DNA from: Kordiimonas laminariae
GTDB taxonomy: Bacteria; Pseudomonadota; Alphaproteobacteria; Sphingomonadales; Kordiimonadaceae
Assembly: GCF_023008165.1 (NCBI RefSeq)
Contig: NZ_JAKQZA010000002.1
Coordinates: 248,001 to 312,000 of the forward strand
Length of the DNA stretch: 64,000 nt
Reading direction: 5' to 3'
The notes beneath the pieces were generated by a model. That model saw nothing but the letters and a program-made list of their open reading frames with translations, searched no databases and had not been told where the DNA came from. How positions within the stretch are numbered: the stretch's first letter is position 1; each line of letters begins with the position of its first letter. This document shows, piece by piece, positions 1-8,774 of this stretch. The position numbers and the translations under genes were made by a program.

Positions 1-1066
1 CGGCCTGCCCTGGCGAAACCCCTGCCTCTGTTTCATTGAGTTGAATACGGGCTTTACCATCTTGTTCAAGGAACAACCGCGCAGGAACACCAGGCCGAGT
101 AGATCTGATCTTAGCGATGACTTCCAAGCCCTCATCCGGAACGCTTTCCCCAATCCAGCTGACTTCTTTAACACCAATTTCCCTGGTAAGAAGAGCTTCT
201 TTGGGGCCAACGATTACTTGTTTATCTAACGGATTAAGTTTCACTACATAGAGCGGCTCACTTACTCCACCAATACCAATACCTCGACGCTGTCCAATGG
301 TATATTTAACAATACCATCATGCTGGCCAAGCACGTTCCCATCCAGATCTACAATATCACCTGGTTCCATAGCGCCCGGACGCAAACGCTCAATAACACT
401 CACGTATTTCCCTTCAGGTACGAAGCAGATATCTTGGCTATCCGGTTTATCCGCAACAATAAGTCCAAAACGTTCGGCCTGTTTTCGTGTTTCATCCTTG
501 TCCATATGCCCGAGAGGGAAACGAAGGAAATCAATCTGCTCTTGCGTCGTTGCAAACAAGAAGTAACTTTGATCTTTGCCGCTATCTACACCGCGCACAA
601 GCTGTGCTTTTCCGTCTTCACCCAGTAAGCGCTGAACATAATGGCCAGTTGCCATACAGTCTGCTCCGAGATCACGGGCAGTATCCAACAAATCCTTGAA
701 CTTTACGGTCTGATTACACTTCACACACGGGATTGGCGTTTCACCTTTAATATAGCTATCGGCGAAATCTTCCATCACCTGTTCTTTAAAGCGGCTTTCA
801 TAATCTAATACATAATGCGGGATACCCAGCATTTCAGAAACTCTCCGGGCATCATGGATATCCTGACCGGCGCAACAACTTCCTTTTTTCTGAACCGCTA
901 CACCGTGATCATAGAGCTGCAGTGTTATACCAACCACATCATAGCCTTCTTCTTTAAGAAGCGCCGCTGTTACACTGCTATCCACGCCGCCTGACATTGC
1001 CACTACTACCCGAGTGTCTGCCGGAGCTTTTTCAAAGCCCATACTATTAATCTGTGCGCTCGTCAT
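1..1066 (-). CDS. mnmA: tRNA-specific 2-thiouridylase MnmA (3' end cut by window)
   Basis: Reading leftward from the ATG at 1066 gives 355 codons with no stop, so the last few residues lie outside the window. The enzyme thiolates uridine 34 of Lys, Glu and Gln tRNAs in the cytoplasm. The PP-loop SGGVDSS is at about residues 25-31. The catalytic cysteines of the family appear in PCVKCN (about 113-118) and in the SQDICFVP segment. CCAGQD at 64-69 is a common proteobacterial variant. The visible end, PGQA, matches the usual C-terminal beta-barrel. Family length is about 360-390 residues, so very little is missing. It is divergent from fliK and functionally unrelated to it. Confidence 0.95.
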   Translation of the reverse strand, partial: MTSAQINSMGFEKAPADTRVVVAMSGGVDSSVTAALLKEEGYDVVGITLQLYDHGVAVQKKGSCCAGQDIHDARRVSEMLGIPHYVLDYESRFKEQVMEDFADSYIKGETPIPCVKCNQTVKFKDLLDTARDLGADCMATGHYVQRLLGEDGKAQLVRGVDSGKDQSYFLFATTQEQIDFLRFPLGHMDKDETRKQAERFGLIVADKPDSQDICFVPEGKYVSVIERLRPGAMEPGDIVDLDGNVLGQHDGIVKYTIGQRRGIGIGGVSEPLYVVKLNPLDKQVIVGPKEALLTREIGVKEVSWIGESVPDEGLEVIAKIRSTRPGVPARLFLEQDGKARIQLNETEAGVSPGQA

Positions 1067-1178
1067 CGTGTTACTCTTTATCAATACCAGTTTGGTCAGC
1101 ATTCAAGTTAGGCGCTGCATATAGGAATTATAGCGGAAAGAGGCAAGGGATTCCGAGCTTTTTTGAGCTTTCATCCAA

Positions 1179-1193
1179 TTTTGCCGGGCAAAA
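1179..1193. promoter_or_regulatory. GGCAA-type palindrome upstream of fliK, possible FlbD site
   Basis: TTTTGCC-G-GGCAAAA is a perfect 7-bp inverted repeat about 100 bp upstream of the sigma-54 promoter at 1286. That is the distance at which enhancer-binding activators usually bind. The half-site GGCAA recurs, in opposite orientation, upstream of fliF. Assignment to FlbD is inference from position and from the FlbD gene at 10677. Confidence 0.4.
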
Positions 1194-1285
1194 AAGGGAA
1201 ATAGAGCGCTCAGCTTTCCTCAATACAACTAGATACAATTTGCGACTCACTGCAAAACCACCCTTTTTCACATAGCCGTAAAAAC

Positions 1286-1301
1286 TGGCCCGTCCCTTGC
1301 T
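1286..1301 (+). promoter_or_regulatory. sigma-54 promoter of fliK-flgD-flgE
   Basis: TGGCCCGTCCCTTGCT matches the sigma-54 consensus TGGCACG-N4-TTGCW with one mismatch and correct spacing between the -24 GG and -12 GC. It predicts a transcript start near 1311, some 40-55 bases before the possible fliK starts. The local activator would be FlbD. Confidence 0.7.
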
Positions 1302-1352
1302 TATATCTGAGCGAACATTAACCAGCACCGCCTTTGTTATCGGTGCAAAACT

Positions 1353-3113
1353 TTGGCAAACGATATGACTGCTATTGACCAGTTACTACAATCTTTCGGC
1401 TCATCGCCTGCTCAGGCGCTTGGCTCATTGTTAGGTACTAATCCTGCAGAAGGCACTGAAAGTACTGGCGAATTTGCAGCAGCTCTGCAAGCAATCAAAC
1501 CAAGTAACTTTACCGCACAGGTTTCTGATACAGCTACTGAAAACAGTACTATCTACTCTGTTACGGCCACTGACGGGGTAAGCTCTGTTGAAGAGATTAT
1601 TGCCCAGTATCAAGCAGATATCTCCACAGTGGATAGTCTTGATCCTTCTCAACCAACCGCAGGTAACAAACCTGCCCTTATCGTTGCAGAAGGTCGATCA
1701 AAAGAGTTTTTGGAAGGCATTCCTGGTCTCCAGCTAACAAAGCTCTCAACAGATCAACTTACAAAAATTATAGAAACTAATCAGGCTCTAGAGGGGCCAG
1801 TTGACACGGCTGATAATGAAGCAGGGCTATTTGTATTCACTGGCACACAAAATGGCATAGAAGAAACGCCTTTCCATTTTCTATCACTTTCGGAACTTGA
1901 AAGCTTACTATCAAGCCCAGCACCAGTAGAGAACGCACCAGAAGAAATCTCAGGCAGCCAAACAAGTACGACTGCAGAAACCGTAGCAGAAGAAACTGCC
2001 GCTGTAATTCAACAAAGTGTAATAGACGGTAGCACACAAACTGATGCTGACACTGAAGAAGTAGCAGCTGCTATCAAACAAAAAACCAACGCTGCGCCGG
2101 CTCCTTCAACTCCCATTAATCAAGCTGGTAACGATGGTGAAACTATAGAAGATGCAGCTATTATCGCGGCAGCAAAAGATGCGGCGCAAAAAACGATTAA
2201 AGCGGAATCTACACAAGTAAGAGCAGATGAAAAAGCGGCTGAAGGACACAGCATACAATCCCAGCAAGCGCAACAAACTGCAGGTGCAGCTGCTCAAGCT
2301 ACAACTAACAAACAAGCTAATACCAATGGTAAAGCTAATAGTGGCATTCAAAACAAGCCGTCACTAACAGGTGAAACAGCTCAAAACAAAGCAACATCCG
2401 ATGCTGGCGATACAGTTCCCCAGAAACAGACTGAAACTCCAACCGCTAGAACAGCACCTGTTGCACAAGCCCAGCCAACAAACACTCAACCTAACCAGCC
2501 ACCTCTTACGCCAGAGCGGATTGCAGGCTTTAATGGCGGAACAGCCGCAGAATCGTTCGCGGCTGGCCTTAGCGGTTTAAAGGGTGAAGGTAGCTTCGCG
2601 TCAACGTTCAGCATTTTAGGCGGCAAACCCTCCCCTGCACTGGGAGCCCATGTCGCGAAACAAGTAAACCTTCAGGTGTCCAGAGCTGTCCGGTCTGGAC
2701 AGAATGAATTTACCGTCCGCCTCGACCCAGCGGAACTTGGACGTGTACAGGTAAAGATGAGCTTTGCTGATGGTAAAGTTACTACAAAAATTATCGCCGA
2801 ACGGCCTGAAACGCTTGAGTTAATGCAACGTGAAGTCCGCGGACTTGAACGAGCAATGGAAACAGGGGGGCATAAAGCCTCAACTGATGGCATTAGCTTC
2901 AACCTTGATACAGGCGATGGGCAAAGTGCTGGCAAATCGTTTGCTGAGGCAGTTCAAAAAGAACGCCTAGACGATCAAATCAAGAGCAGTGGAAGCGCAA
3001 CAGAAGCTAGCTCTCAAGAAGATGATGATCATCTTCTGGAAACTGACCTGGTCGCCCTCGAAGAAATTTTATCCCGAGTAACCCCTGAAACTGGCCTTGA
3101 TGTCAGAATTTAA
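1353..3113 (+). CDS. fliK: Flagellar hook-length control protein FliK
   Basis: A 586-residue protein with a long Ala/Gln/Thr-rich, low-complexity N-terminal part and a conserved C-terminal hook-length domain (about 445-530). That domain contains the family pattern FTVRLDPAELGRVQVKM followed by ERPETLELM. FliK is exported during hook assembly and switches FlhB specificity when the hook is complete. The open frame begins at a TTG (1353); the ATG at 1365 is a good alternative, and neither has a clear Shine-Dalgarno. It is first in a sigma-54-driven run with flgD and flgE, which both act in hook assembly. The N-terminal half is poorly conserved in the family, so identity rests on the C-terminus and the neighbours. 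Confidence 0.88.
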   Translation: MANDMTAIDQLLQSFGSSPAQALGSLLGTNPAEGTESTGEFAAALQAIKPSNFTAQVSDTATENSTIYSVTATDGVSSVEEIIAQYQADISTVDSLDPSQPTAGNKPALIVAEGRSKEFLEGIPGLQLTKLSTDQLTKIIETNQALEGPVDTADNEAGLFVFTGTQNGIEETPFHFLSLSELESLLSSPAPVENAPEEISGSQTSTTAETVAEETAAVIQQSVIDGSTQTDADTEEVAAAIKQKTNAAPAPSTPINQAGNDGETIEDAAIIAAAKDAAQKTIKAESTQVRADEKAAEGHSIQSQQAQQTAGAAAQATTNKQANTNGKANSGIQNKPSLTGETAQNKATSDAGDTVPQKQTETPTARTAPVAQAQPTNTQPNQPPLTPERIAGFNGGTAAESFAAGLSGLKGEGSFASTFSILGGKPSPALGAHVAKQVNLQVSRAVRSGQNEFTVRLDPAELGRVQVKMSFADGKVTTKIIAERPETLELMQREVRGLERAMETGGHKASTDGISFNLDTGDGQSAGKSFAEAVQKERLDDQIKSSGSATEASSQEDDDHLLETDLVALEEILSRVTPETGLDVRI

Positions 3114-3136
3114 GAGCCAGAGAGAAGGATAATATT

Positions 3137-3811
3137 ATGGCATTTCTATCTAACACGGCAGGTGTAACACAGACGGTTGCTTCTCAACTAGGAACTGCGT
3201 CACGTGATAGTGCTACTCTGGCAGGTGATTTTGATGATTTCCTTTCTCTGCTAACAACTCAGTTGCAGAATCAGGATCCTACCGATCCATTGGATAGTTC
3301 AGAATTTACCAATCAGTTGGTGCAGTTCACTGGCGTAGAACAGCAAATCCGTTTGAACCAGAATGTAGAAAACCTCACTCAGGTTACGCTCTTAGGTAAC
3401 ATCGGTAGCGTTGCTTCTTATTTGAATAATGAAGCCCTCATTGAAGCACCATTTGGTGACCACAGCACTGATGGCATCCAGTGGCAGTACAGTCACCGGG
3501 TTGAAGTGGAGACAGCCAATCTTACTGTCGAAGATGAAGATGGTAATGTCATTTTCGAGGCTCCTGCAGAAACAGGCCAAGGTGTTCATGACTTCCGTTG
3601 GGATGGAAGAGACAACGAAGGTAACCTCGTGGAACCTGGCAATTATGGTCTTCGGGTTACAGCTGCAAATGATGATGGTAACGAAACTGTAGTTGGTATC
3701 GCTGTGAGAGATCAAATCACAGGCGTTGATACTACAGGCCTAGAGCCTGTCTTCCAGGTTGGTCCAAACTTTGTACCACAAACACAAATTCTAAGGCTTT
3801 TCGGAACATAA
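3137..3811 (+). CDS. flgD: Flagellar hook capping protein FlgD
   Basis: A 224-residue protein. The N-terminal half holds the FlgD signature: FLSLLTTQLQNQDPTDPLDSSEF, residues about 35-57, followed by QLVQFTGVEQQ. A C-terminal Ig-like/tudor region has the family's FRWDGRDNEGN turn (about 152-162). FlgD caps the growing hook rod tip and is needed for FlgE polymerisation. The ATG at 3137 has a good ribosome site (agagaagga) and lies 24 bases after fliK, so the two are co-transcribed. Confidence 0.96.
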   Translation: MAFLSNTAGVTQTVASQLGTASRDSATLAGDFDDFLSLLTTQLQNQDPTDPLDSSEFTNQLVQFTGVEQQIRLNQNVENLTQVTLLGNIGSVASYLNNEALIEAPFGDHSTDGIQWQYSHRVEVETANLTVEDEDGNVIFEAPAETGQGVHDFRWDGRDNEGNLVEPGNYGLRVTAANDDGNETVVGIAVRDQITGVDTTGLEPVFQVGPNFVPQTQILRLFGT

Positions 3812-3925
3812 GTTTCGGAAAGTTATCTAGCTTGATAAAAATCAGGCTAAGCTTTTGGTAACAAAAGCGTTTTGAGCAGAAAGCCCAAGCAAAGTGAAAA
3901 GCAAAAGAGTTTAGGAGAAGTAACA

Positions 3926-5305
3926 ATGGCATTCACAGCTTTGGCCGCAGGCGTTTCTGGCCTGCAAGCCTTCACCGAAGGTGTTGGTGTTATCGCGGAT
4001 AACATCACAAACGTTAATACAATTGGTTATAAAGAAACACGTTCACGTTTTTCTACACTTGTAACTGAAACAGCATCACTATCCTCATATTCACCAGGTG
4101 GTGTACGTGCATTCTCAGAAACACTTGTTTCTCGTCAGGGCCTTTTACAGCCTTCCGCATCTGCAACTGATTTGTCAGTTGACGGCGCAGGGTTCTTCGT
4201 GGTTCGTGATGGTACAGGCGCACAGGATACAGACGGTGAAGTTCTCTTTACACGTGCTGGTGCATTCACACAGGATTCTGAGGGCTTCCTACAAAACACT
4301 GCTGGCCTTTATCTTCTCGGTTGGCCAGTAGATACCCAAGGCGGCATTACAAACAACCAGCAGGATCCAGCCGAACTTCAGCCAATTAACCTGAGCGCGC
4401 TAAACAGCTTTGGTTCTCCAACGCAGAATGTTTCTTTCCGTGCGAACCTGCAAAATACAACACCATCCACACCTGCTTATGCAGTTGGTACAAATGAAGG
4501 CGATCTTGCAAGTGGTGCAATTGAAGCCTCGTTTGAAACTAACATTCAAATTTTTGATAGCTTAGGCCGTGAACATACAGTTATCGTAGCCGCTGTGAAG
4601 GATGACACTACTCCGAACCAGTGGAACTATGAGATCTATTTTGATGATGAGAACCTTTTGGATCCGGCCACTCATACCGATGGTTTGATTGCAACTGGCC
4701 AGTTGGTATTCAACGATAATGGTTCCATTGATCTTGCCAGTTCCACTCAAATTGATGCATCTGGTACTGCAGTCGATCTAGCTGCTGGAGAATCCCTCAC
4801 ATTTGACTATGATCCAGCTGGTGGTACCGATAACGTAATCGTACAACAAGGTACTATTAACTTTGATTTTGGTTCCGACGGCAGCACCGATGGTTTCTCG
4901 CACTTTGATAACGAATCTACGCTTATTAGTTCTGCAGTAGACGGCGCGAACTTCCAGAACGTGAACGGTGTATCAATTGGTCAGGACGGTACTGTAACAG
5001 CCCTATTTGATAACGGACTTGAACTGACAATCTTCCAGCTACCTGTTGCAACATTCTCTAACGCAGATGGTCTTACACGCCGCCAAGGTAATGCGTTTGG
5101 CCTTTCCGATCTATCAGGTATCGCAACATTCCAGCAGGCTGGCCAAGGTGGCGCAGGTAAGATTGCCCCCAACTCTCTTGAACAGTCTACCGTTGACCTG
5201 GCCAATGAATTCTCTGAGCTGATTAAAGTTCAACGAGCATTCTCTGCTTCCACTCGGATTATTACGACATCTGATGAAATTCTTGAAGAATTGACACGAA
5301 TCTAA
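3926..5305 (+). CDS. flgE: Flagellar hook protein FlgE
   Basis: A 459-residue hook subunit. The N-terminus has the rod/hook signature with an early Leu/Ala-rich helix, then NITNVNTIGYKETRS at about residues 28-42. The C-terminal helix ends SASTRIITTSDEILEELTRI, the usual axial-protein terminus. The middle is a Thr/Asp/Gly-rich surface domain. I place the start at the ATG at 3926 because it has an aggag ribosome site and gives the canonical MAFTALAAGVSGLQAF start. An upstream in-frame start at 3872 would add 18 non-conserved residues. The last gene of the hook run, it is followed by a strong hairpin at 5336. Confidence 0.96.
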   Translation: MAFTALAAGVSGLQAFTEGVGVIADNITNVNTIGYKETRSRFSTLVTETASLSSYSPGGVRAFSETLVSRQGLLQPSASATDLSVDGAGFFVVRDGTGAQDTDGEVLFTRAGAFTQDSEGFLQNTAGLYLLGWPVDTQGGITNNQQDPAELQPINLSALNSFGSPTQNVSFRANLQNTTPSTPAYAVGTNEGDLASGAIEASFETNIQIFDSLGREHTVIVAAVKDDTTPNQWNYEIYFDDENLLDPATHTDGLIATGQLVFNDNGSIDLASSTQIDASGTAVDLAAGESLTFDYDPAGGTDNVIVQQGTINFDFGSDGSTDGFSHFDNESTLISSAVDGANFQNVNGVSIGQDGTVTALFDNGLELTIFQLPVATFSNADGLTRRQGNAFGLSDLSGIATFQQAGQGGAGKIAPNSLEQSTVDLANEFSELIKVQRAFSASTRIITTSDEILEELTRI

Positions 5306-5335
5306 CGTCGGTTCTGACTTCTCTCTTTTGCTTAT

Positions 5336-5361
5336 GCCGGGTAGCCATACGGTTACCCGGC
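5336..5361 (+). terminator. Hairpin downstream of flgE
   Basis: GCCGGGTAGCC and GGTTACCCGGC form an 11-bp stem (one G-U pair) with loop ATAC, 31 bases after the flgE stop. There is no clean T-run after it, so it may be an attenuating or mRNA-protecting hairpin rather than a classical terminator. Confidence 0.55.
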
Positions 5362-5389
5362 TACAAGCATTTAAATTTAGATCAAATAG

Positions 5390-5405
5390 TTAATGTCCTA
5401 TTAAC
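5390..5405 (+). promoter_or_regulatory. Full CtrA box upstream of sciP
   Basis: TTAATGTCCTATTAAC is an exact match to the CtrA consensus TTAA-N7-TTAAC. It continues as TTAACCTT and sits 73 bases before the preferred sciP ATG. In Caulobacter sciP is a CtrA target, so site and gene agree. Confidence 0.8.
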
Positions 5406-5477
5406 CTTACCTGTTAGGTCTTTATTAAAATCAGATTGTTAGATTTCTTCTTGCGAGTGGCAACGAGGTTTTCGGCA

Positions 5478-5771
5478 ATGCAATCTGATAATCAGCAAAA
5501 GCAAAATCAGGTTATTGGACCACTAGGGCGCCCGTTAACCCTAGATGATTTGCCAAACACCAACACCAAAAGATGGGTTATCAGACGCAAAGCAGAAGTA
5601 GTTGCTGCTGTCCAAGGTGGTTTGCTCACGCTCGAAGACGCTTGTAAACGTTATTCATTGTCTGTCGAAGAATTCTTATCCTGGCAACAGGCAATCAATC
5701 AAAATGGCCTCCCAGGCCTGAGAACTACCCGTATTCAAAAATACCGCGGCCAAGAAGTTGATAATCGCTAA
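5478..5771 (+). CDS. sciP: CtrA inhibitor SciP (DUF1153 family)
   Basis: A 97-residue basic protein with the highly conserved DUF1153/SciP core: PLTLDDLP, then TKRWVIRRKAEVVAAV, GGLLTLEDACKRYSLSVEEFLSW (about residues 15-75). The core contains a helix-turn-helix-like segment. In Caulobacter SciP binds DNA and CtrA in G1 and blocks CtrA-dependent transcription. The frame is open from a TTG at 5436, but the ATG at 5478 is preferred: it has an acgagg ribosome site and matches family length of about 90-100. It sits between flgE and fliF behind a perfect CtrA box, which supports a CtrA-SciP feedback loop. Confidence 0.93.
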   Translation: MQSDNQQKQNQVIGPLGRPLTLDDLPNTNTKRWVIRRKAEVVAAVQGGLLTLEDACKRYSLSVEEFLSWQQAINQNGLPGLRTTRIQKYRGQEVDNR

Positions 5772-5846
5772 ACCCTTGCAAAGATTGACATTTTGTAGCT
5801 TCAAAAACTTTTTTTTCCAGTTAACGAAGATTTTGCTTTACATTTA

Positions 5847-5863
5847 TAGGCAAAAATTGCCTA
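5847..5863. promoter_or_regulatory. GGCAA palindrome in the fliF promoter region
   Basis: TAGGCAA-AAA-TTGCCTA is a perfect 7-bp inverted repeat that ends four bases before a CtrA-like box. It uses the same GGCAA half-site as the palindrome upstream of fliK, but with the arms in the reverse order. In Caulobacter FlbD represses fliF from a site in its promoter, so a FlbD operator is a reasonable inference. Confidence 0.4.
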
Positions 5864-5866
5864 GAT

Positions 5867-5882
5867 TTAACTATCTGTTTAC
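5867..5882 (+). promoter_or_regulatory. CtrA-like box upstream of fliF
   Basis: TTAACTATCTGTTTAC fits TTAA-N7-TTAAC with one mismatch, 95 bases before the fliF start. fliF operons are classical direct CtrA targets in alphaproteobacteria. Confidence 0.5.
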
Positions 5883-5976
5883 TATCAGATCGTAATTTGG
5901 GGTAAATTTTTATAAGTATATCCTCTGCTAAGAGGTATGGGTAAGGCAGCAATAGCAGCCGATAGTCGAGGTAGGC

Positions 5977-7722
5977 GTGGACGGTTTAATTCAAACACTC
6001 AAAAACATGGGCATGACCAGATTGGCCATGATCGGTGTAGCAGGCACTTTAACAGTCGCCTTTTTTTGGGCAGTTATGAGTGGTGTATCCAGTTCACCAA
6101 TGGTCATTTTATACGCTGATCTTGACCCAGCTTCAGCATCTTCTATCGCCGCACAGCTTGAAGCCGAAAACATTCCTATCTCTTCTGACCCTACTGGCCG
6201 GACTATCAAAGTACCAAGAGCCCATGTTGATAGACTACGTCTGAGATTCGCAGGGGAAGGCTTGACTGGCGGCGTTGTTGGAAAAGAAATTTTCGATGCT
6301 GACAGCGGTTTTGGTCGCACCAGTTTTGAACTCAACGTTAATTATGTTCGCGCAATCGAAGGCGAACTTGCTAGAACCATAAAATATTTCCCGTCCGTCC
6401 GTGAAGCGCGTGTCCATGTTGTTATTCCTGAAAGACGCCCTTTCCAGCGTGAAGAGAGCCAACCATCAGCATCTATTATGCTCAAAACCGCCGGTTCGGT
6501 TAGCCAATCTCAGGCGCAAGCAATACAAGCACTTGTCGCTTCTGCGGTTCCAAGCCTTTCACCTGACTACGTAACGATTACCGACACAAGTGGCCGTCTT
6601 CTTGTTGATGGCGGTGGTTCTGATGATCTCGCAAGCTTTTCCAATCTGGATGAAAGCCGTAGAGCAAAAGAAAGAGAATATCGTAGCAAAATTGAAGAAC
6701 TGATTGGCAGCGTTGTTGGTGTAGGCCGCGTGAGAGCGGAAGTGGCTATTCAGATGAATATGAGCCGTACAACAACCAGCGAAACATCATTTGATCCAGA
6801 AGGTCAGGTTGTAATCTCTTCTAACGTGAGAGAAGAAAGTTCTTCAGAACCACTGCCTGGTGGTCAGGTTACAGTAGGCAACAACCAGCCCAACGCTGCC
6901 AACGGTTCCCAGAACAACAATAGCGCTGATACCAACAAAACCGAAGAAGCTACTAACTTTGAAAATTCTAAAACGGAAACGGTAACCGTTAGAGAACCCG
7001 GCGAAATAACTGGCATTCAAGTATCTGTACTTGTTGATTATAATCGCCAATTAGATGAGCTAGGGAATACAGTTGGTGACCCAACACCACGTGATCAAAC
7101 TGAAATTGATCAAATTAGAAATCTTGTTCTTACAGCCATCCCTGCCATTCGCGATTCAGATACCGGTGACATTATTCCGCATGATGATAATGTAACCGTT
7201 GCAGCGATGCGTTTTGTAGACCCAGAACCATTTGAAGCAACCGAACAACCGCTTAATATTCTGGGCCTCAATAAAGCAGATCTATTTGAACTGCTAACAT
7301 ACGGTGGGATTGTCTTGGTTGCCTTGGTATTCCTACTTCTCATCGTACGCCCACTAGTATTGAAAATAGCGGATTCCATCCCTGATCCACCCTCACCAGA
7401 AGAACTAGCTCAGCAGCAACAGTTGGAAGATATGGCCTCAGAAACACCTGCAATTGCAGGTCCAGGTGGTGTCTCTGGCCCAATTTCAGCTGATTTAGTA
7501 GCAGCAGCTGCTGCTGGTGATGAAAATGCCGCCGCTGCAGTCATGGCAGCCCGACAGACAGGCCAGCTAGCACTGGATGAAATGCGTACAGATAGCCAAA
7601 TTGACATGGCTCAAATTGAAAACCGTATTCAGGAAACAGCTATTCAAAAGGTTTCCGATATCATTAAAGCAAATCCAGCAGAGTCAGTCGCGATTATCCG
7701 TGGCTGGCTATATGCAGAGTAG
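5977..7722 (+). CDS. fliF: Flagellar MS-ring protein FliF
   Basis: A 581-residue protein with two membrane segments, at about residues 15-38 and 435-460. The large periplasmic part between them holds the ring-building motifs, including YADLDPASASSIAAQLE, the FELNVNYVRAIEGELARTI segment and VREARVHVVIPER. The acidic C-terminal tail binds FliG. FliF forms the inner-membrane MS ring on which the rotor and export gate assemble. The GTG at 5977 is chosen because a gagg ribosome site precedes it and it gives the normal N-terminus. It opens the fliF-fliG-fliH-fliN run behind a CtrA-like box. Confidence 0.96.
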   Translation: MDGLIQTLKNMGMTRLAMIGVAGTLTVAFFWAVMSGVSSSPMVILYADLDPASASSIAAQLEAENIPISSDPTGRTIKVPRAHVDRLRLRFAGEGLTGGVVGKEIFDADSGFGRTSFELNVNYVRAIEGELARTIKYFPSVREARVHVVIPERRPFQREESQPSASIMLKTAGSVSQSQAQAIQALVASAVPSLSPDYVTITDTSGRLLVDGGGSDDLASFSNLDESRRAKEREYRSKIEELIGSVVGVGRVRAEVAIQMNMSRTTTSETSFDPEGQVVISSNVREESSSEPLPGGQVTVGNNQPNAANGSQNNNSADTNKTEEATNFENSKTETVTVREPGEITGIQVSVLVDYNRQLDELGNTVGDPTPRDQTEIDQIRNLVLTAIPAIRDSDTGDIIPHDDNVTVAAMRFVDPEPFEATEQPLNILGLNKADLFELLTYGGIVLVALVFLLLIVRPLVLKIADSIPDPPSPEELAQQQQLEDMASETPAIAGPGGVSGPISADLVAAAAAGDENAAAAVMAARQTGQLALDEMRTDSQIDMAQIENRIQETAIQKVSDIIKANPAESVAIIRGWLYAE

Positions 7723-7736
7723 GATGAGTTAGTCTT

Positions 7737-8756
7737 ATGGACGAAAACGCTATTGCGCTTGAAAAGATGACCGGGTCCCAGAAAGCAGCTGCCTTTATGC
7801 TGGCTATTGGGGAGGAGCACGGCAAGGACATCTGGAACAACCTTTCAGAAGATGAAGTGAAAGAACTTTCTCAACATATGTCTTTGCTTGGACAGGTTGA
7901 GGCATCTGCCGTTGAAGCGCTGTTTGTCGAGTTTGCTTCAAAGGTATCAACGGTTGGCAGTTTGAATGGTTCCTTTGATAGTACCGAACGTCTTCTCGGT
8001 AAAATGCTGCCATCTGACCGTGTTCAGCAGATTATGGATGAAATCCGCGGCCCTGCGGGACGTACTATGTGGGATAAACTTGGCAACGTGAACGAAATGG
8101 TTCTCGCCAGTTATCTGAAAAATGAATACCCACAAACAGTAGCGGTAGTACTACAGAAGATTAAGGCCGAGCATGCCGCTCGCGTGCTTGCTGTGCTTCC
8201 TGAAGATTTTTCTATGGAAGTTATCATGCGAATGCTCCGTATGGAGTCAGTACAAAAAGATATTCTAGATAAGGTGGAACAAACACTTCGTGTTGAGTTC
8301 ATGAATAACCTTGCGCGCACAAGCCGCAAAGATAGTCATGAGACTATCGCTGAGATTTTCAACTATCTAGATCGTAGTGCCGAGGCGCGTTTCCTTGCTT
8401 CCCTTGAAGATAGAAACCGTGATAGCGCAGAGCGCATTAGAGCTTTGATGTTCACATTTGAAGATCTTTCAAATCTCGATCCAAGCGGTGTTCAGACTCT
8501 GCTGAGAAATGTAGACAAAGACAAACTTGCGCTTGCGATGAAAGGTGCATCTGACACGCTGCGGGATCTCTTCTTCTCTAACATGTCTGAGCGGGCAGCG
8601 AAAATTCTGCGAGAAGATATGGAGGCGATGGGACCTGTACGTCTCAGGGATGTAGATGAAGCGCAGATGGAAATGGTAAATAAAGCAAAAGAACTTGCCG
8701 AAGCTGGTGAAATTCTTCTGTCTGATAATAAAGGTGAGGATGAGCTGATCTATTAG
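7737..8756 (+). CDS. fliG: Flagellar motor switch protein FliG
   Basis: A 339-residue three-domain rotor protein. The N-terminal FliF-binding part is followed by the middle FliM-binding domain with the [13 protein letters not shown] region (about 130-145). The C-terminal torque domain has the charged helix [23 protein letters not shown] (about 286-308) that faces the stator. Length matches the family. It starts 14 bases after fliF and leads into fliH. It couples the stator to the MS ring and sets rotation direction with FliN and FliM; fliM itself is not in this window. Confidence 0.97.
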   Translation: MDENAIALEKMTGSQKAAAFMLAIGEEHGKDIWNNLSEDEVKELSQHMSLLGQVEASAVEALFVEFASKVSTVGSLNGSFDSTERLLGKMLPSDRVQQIMDEIRGPAGRTMWDKLGNVNEMVLASYLKNEYPQTVAVVLQKIKAEHAARVLAVLPEDFSMEVIMRMLRMESVQKDILDKVEQTLRVEFMNNLARTSRKDSHETIAEIFNYLDRSAEARFLASLEDRNRDSAERIRALMFTFEDLSNLDPSGVQTLLRNVDKDKLALAMKGASDTLRDLFFSNMSERAAKILREDMEAMGPVRLRDVDEAQMEMVNKAKELAEAGEILLSDNKGEDELIY

Positions 8757-8774
8757 ATCCGGCGATATACAATC

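Noticed and set aside
3872-3925. Longer N-terminus for flgE
   Set aside because: The added 18 residues are Lys/Ser-rich and unlike hook proteins; the ribosome site supports the ATG at 3926.
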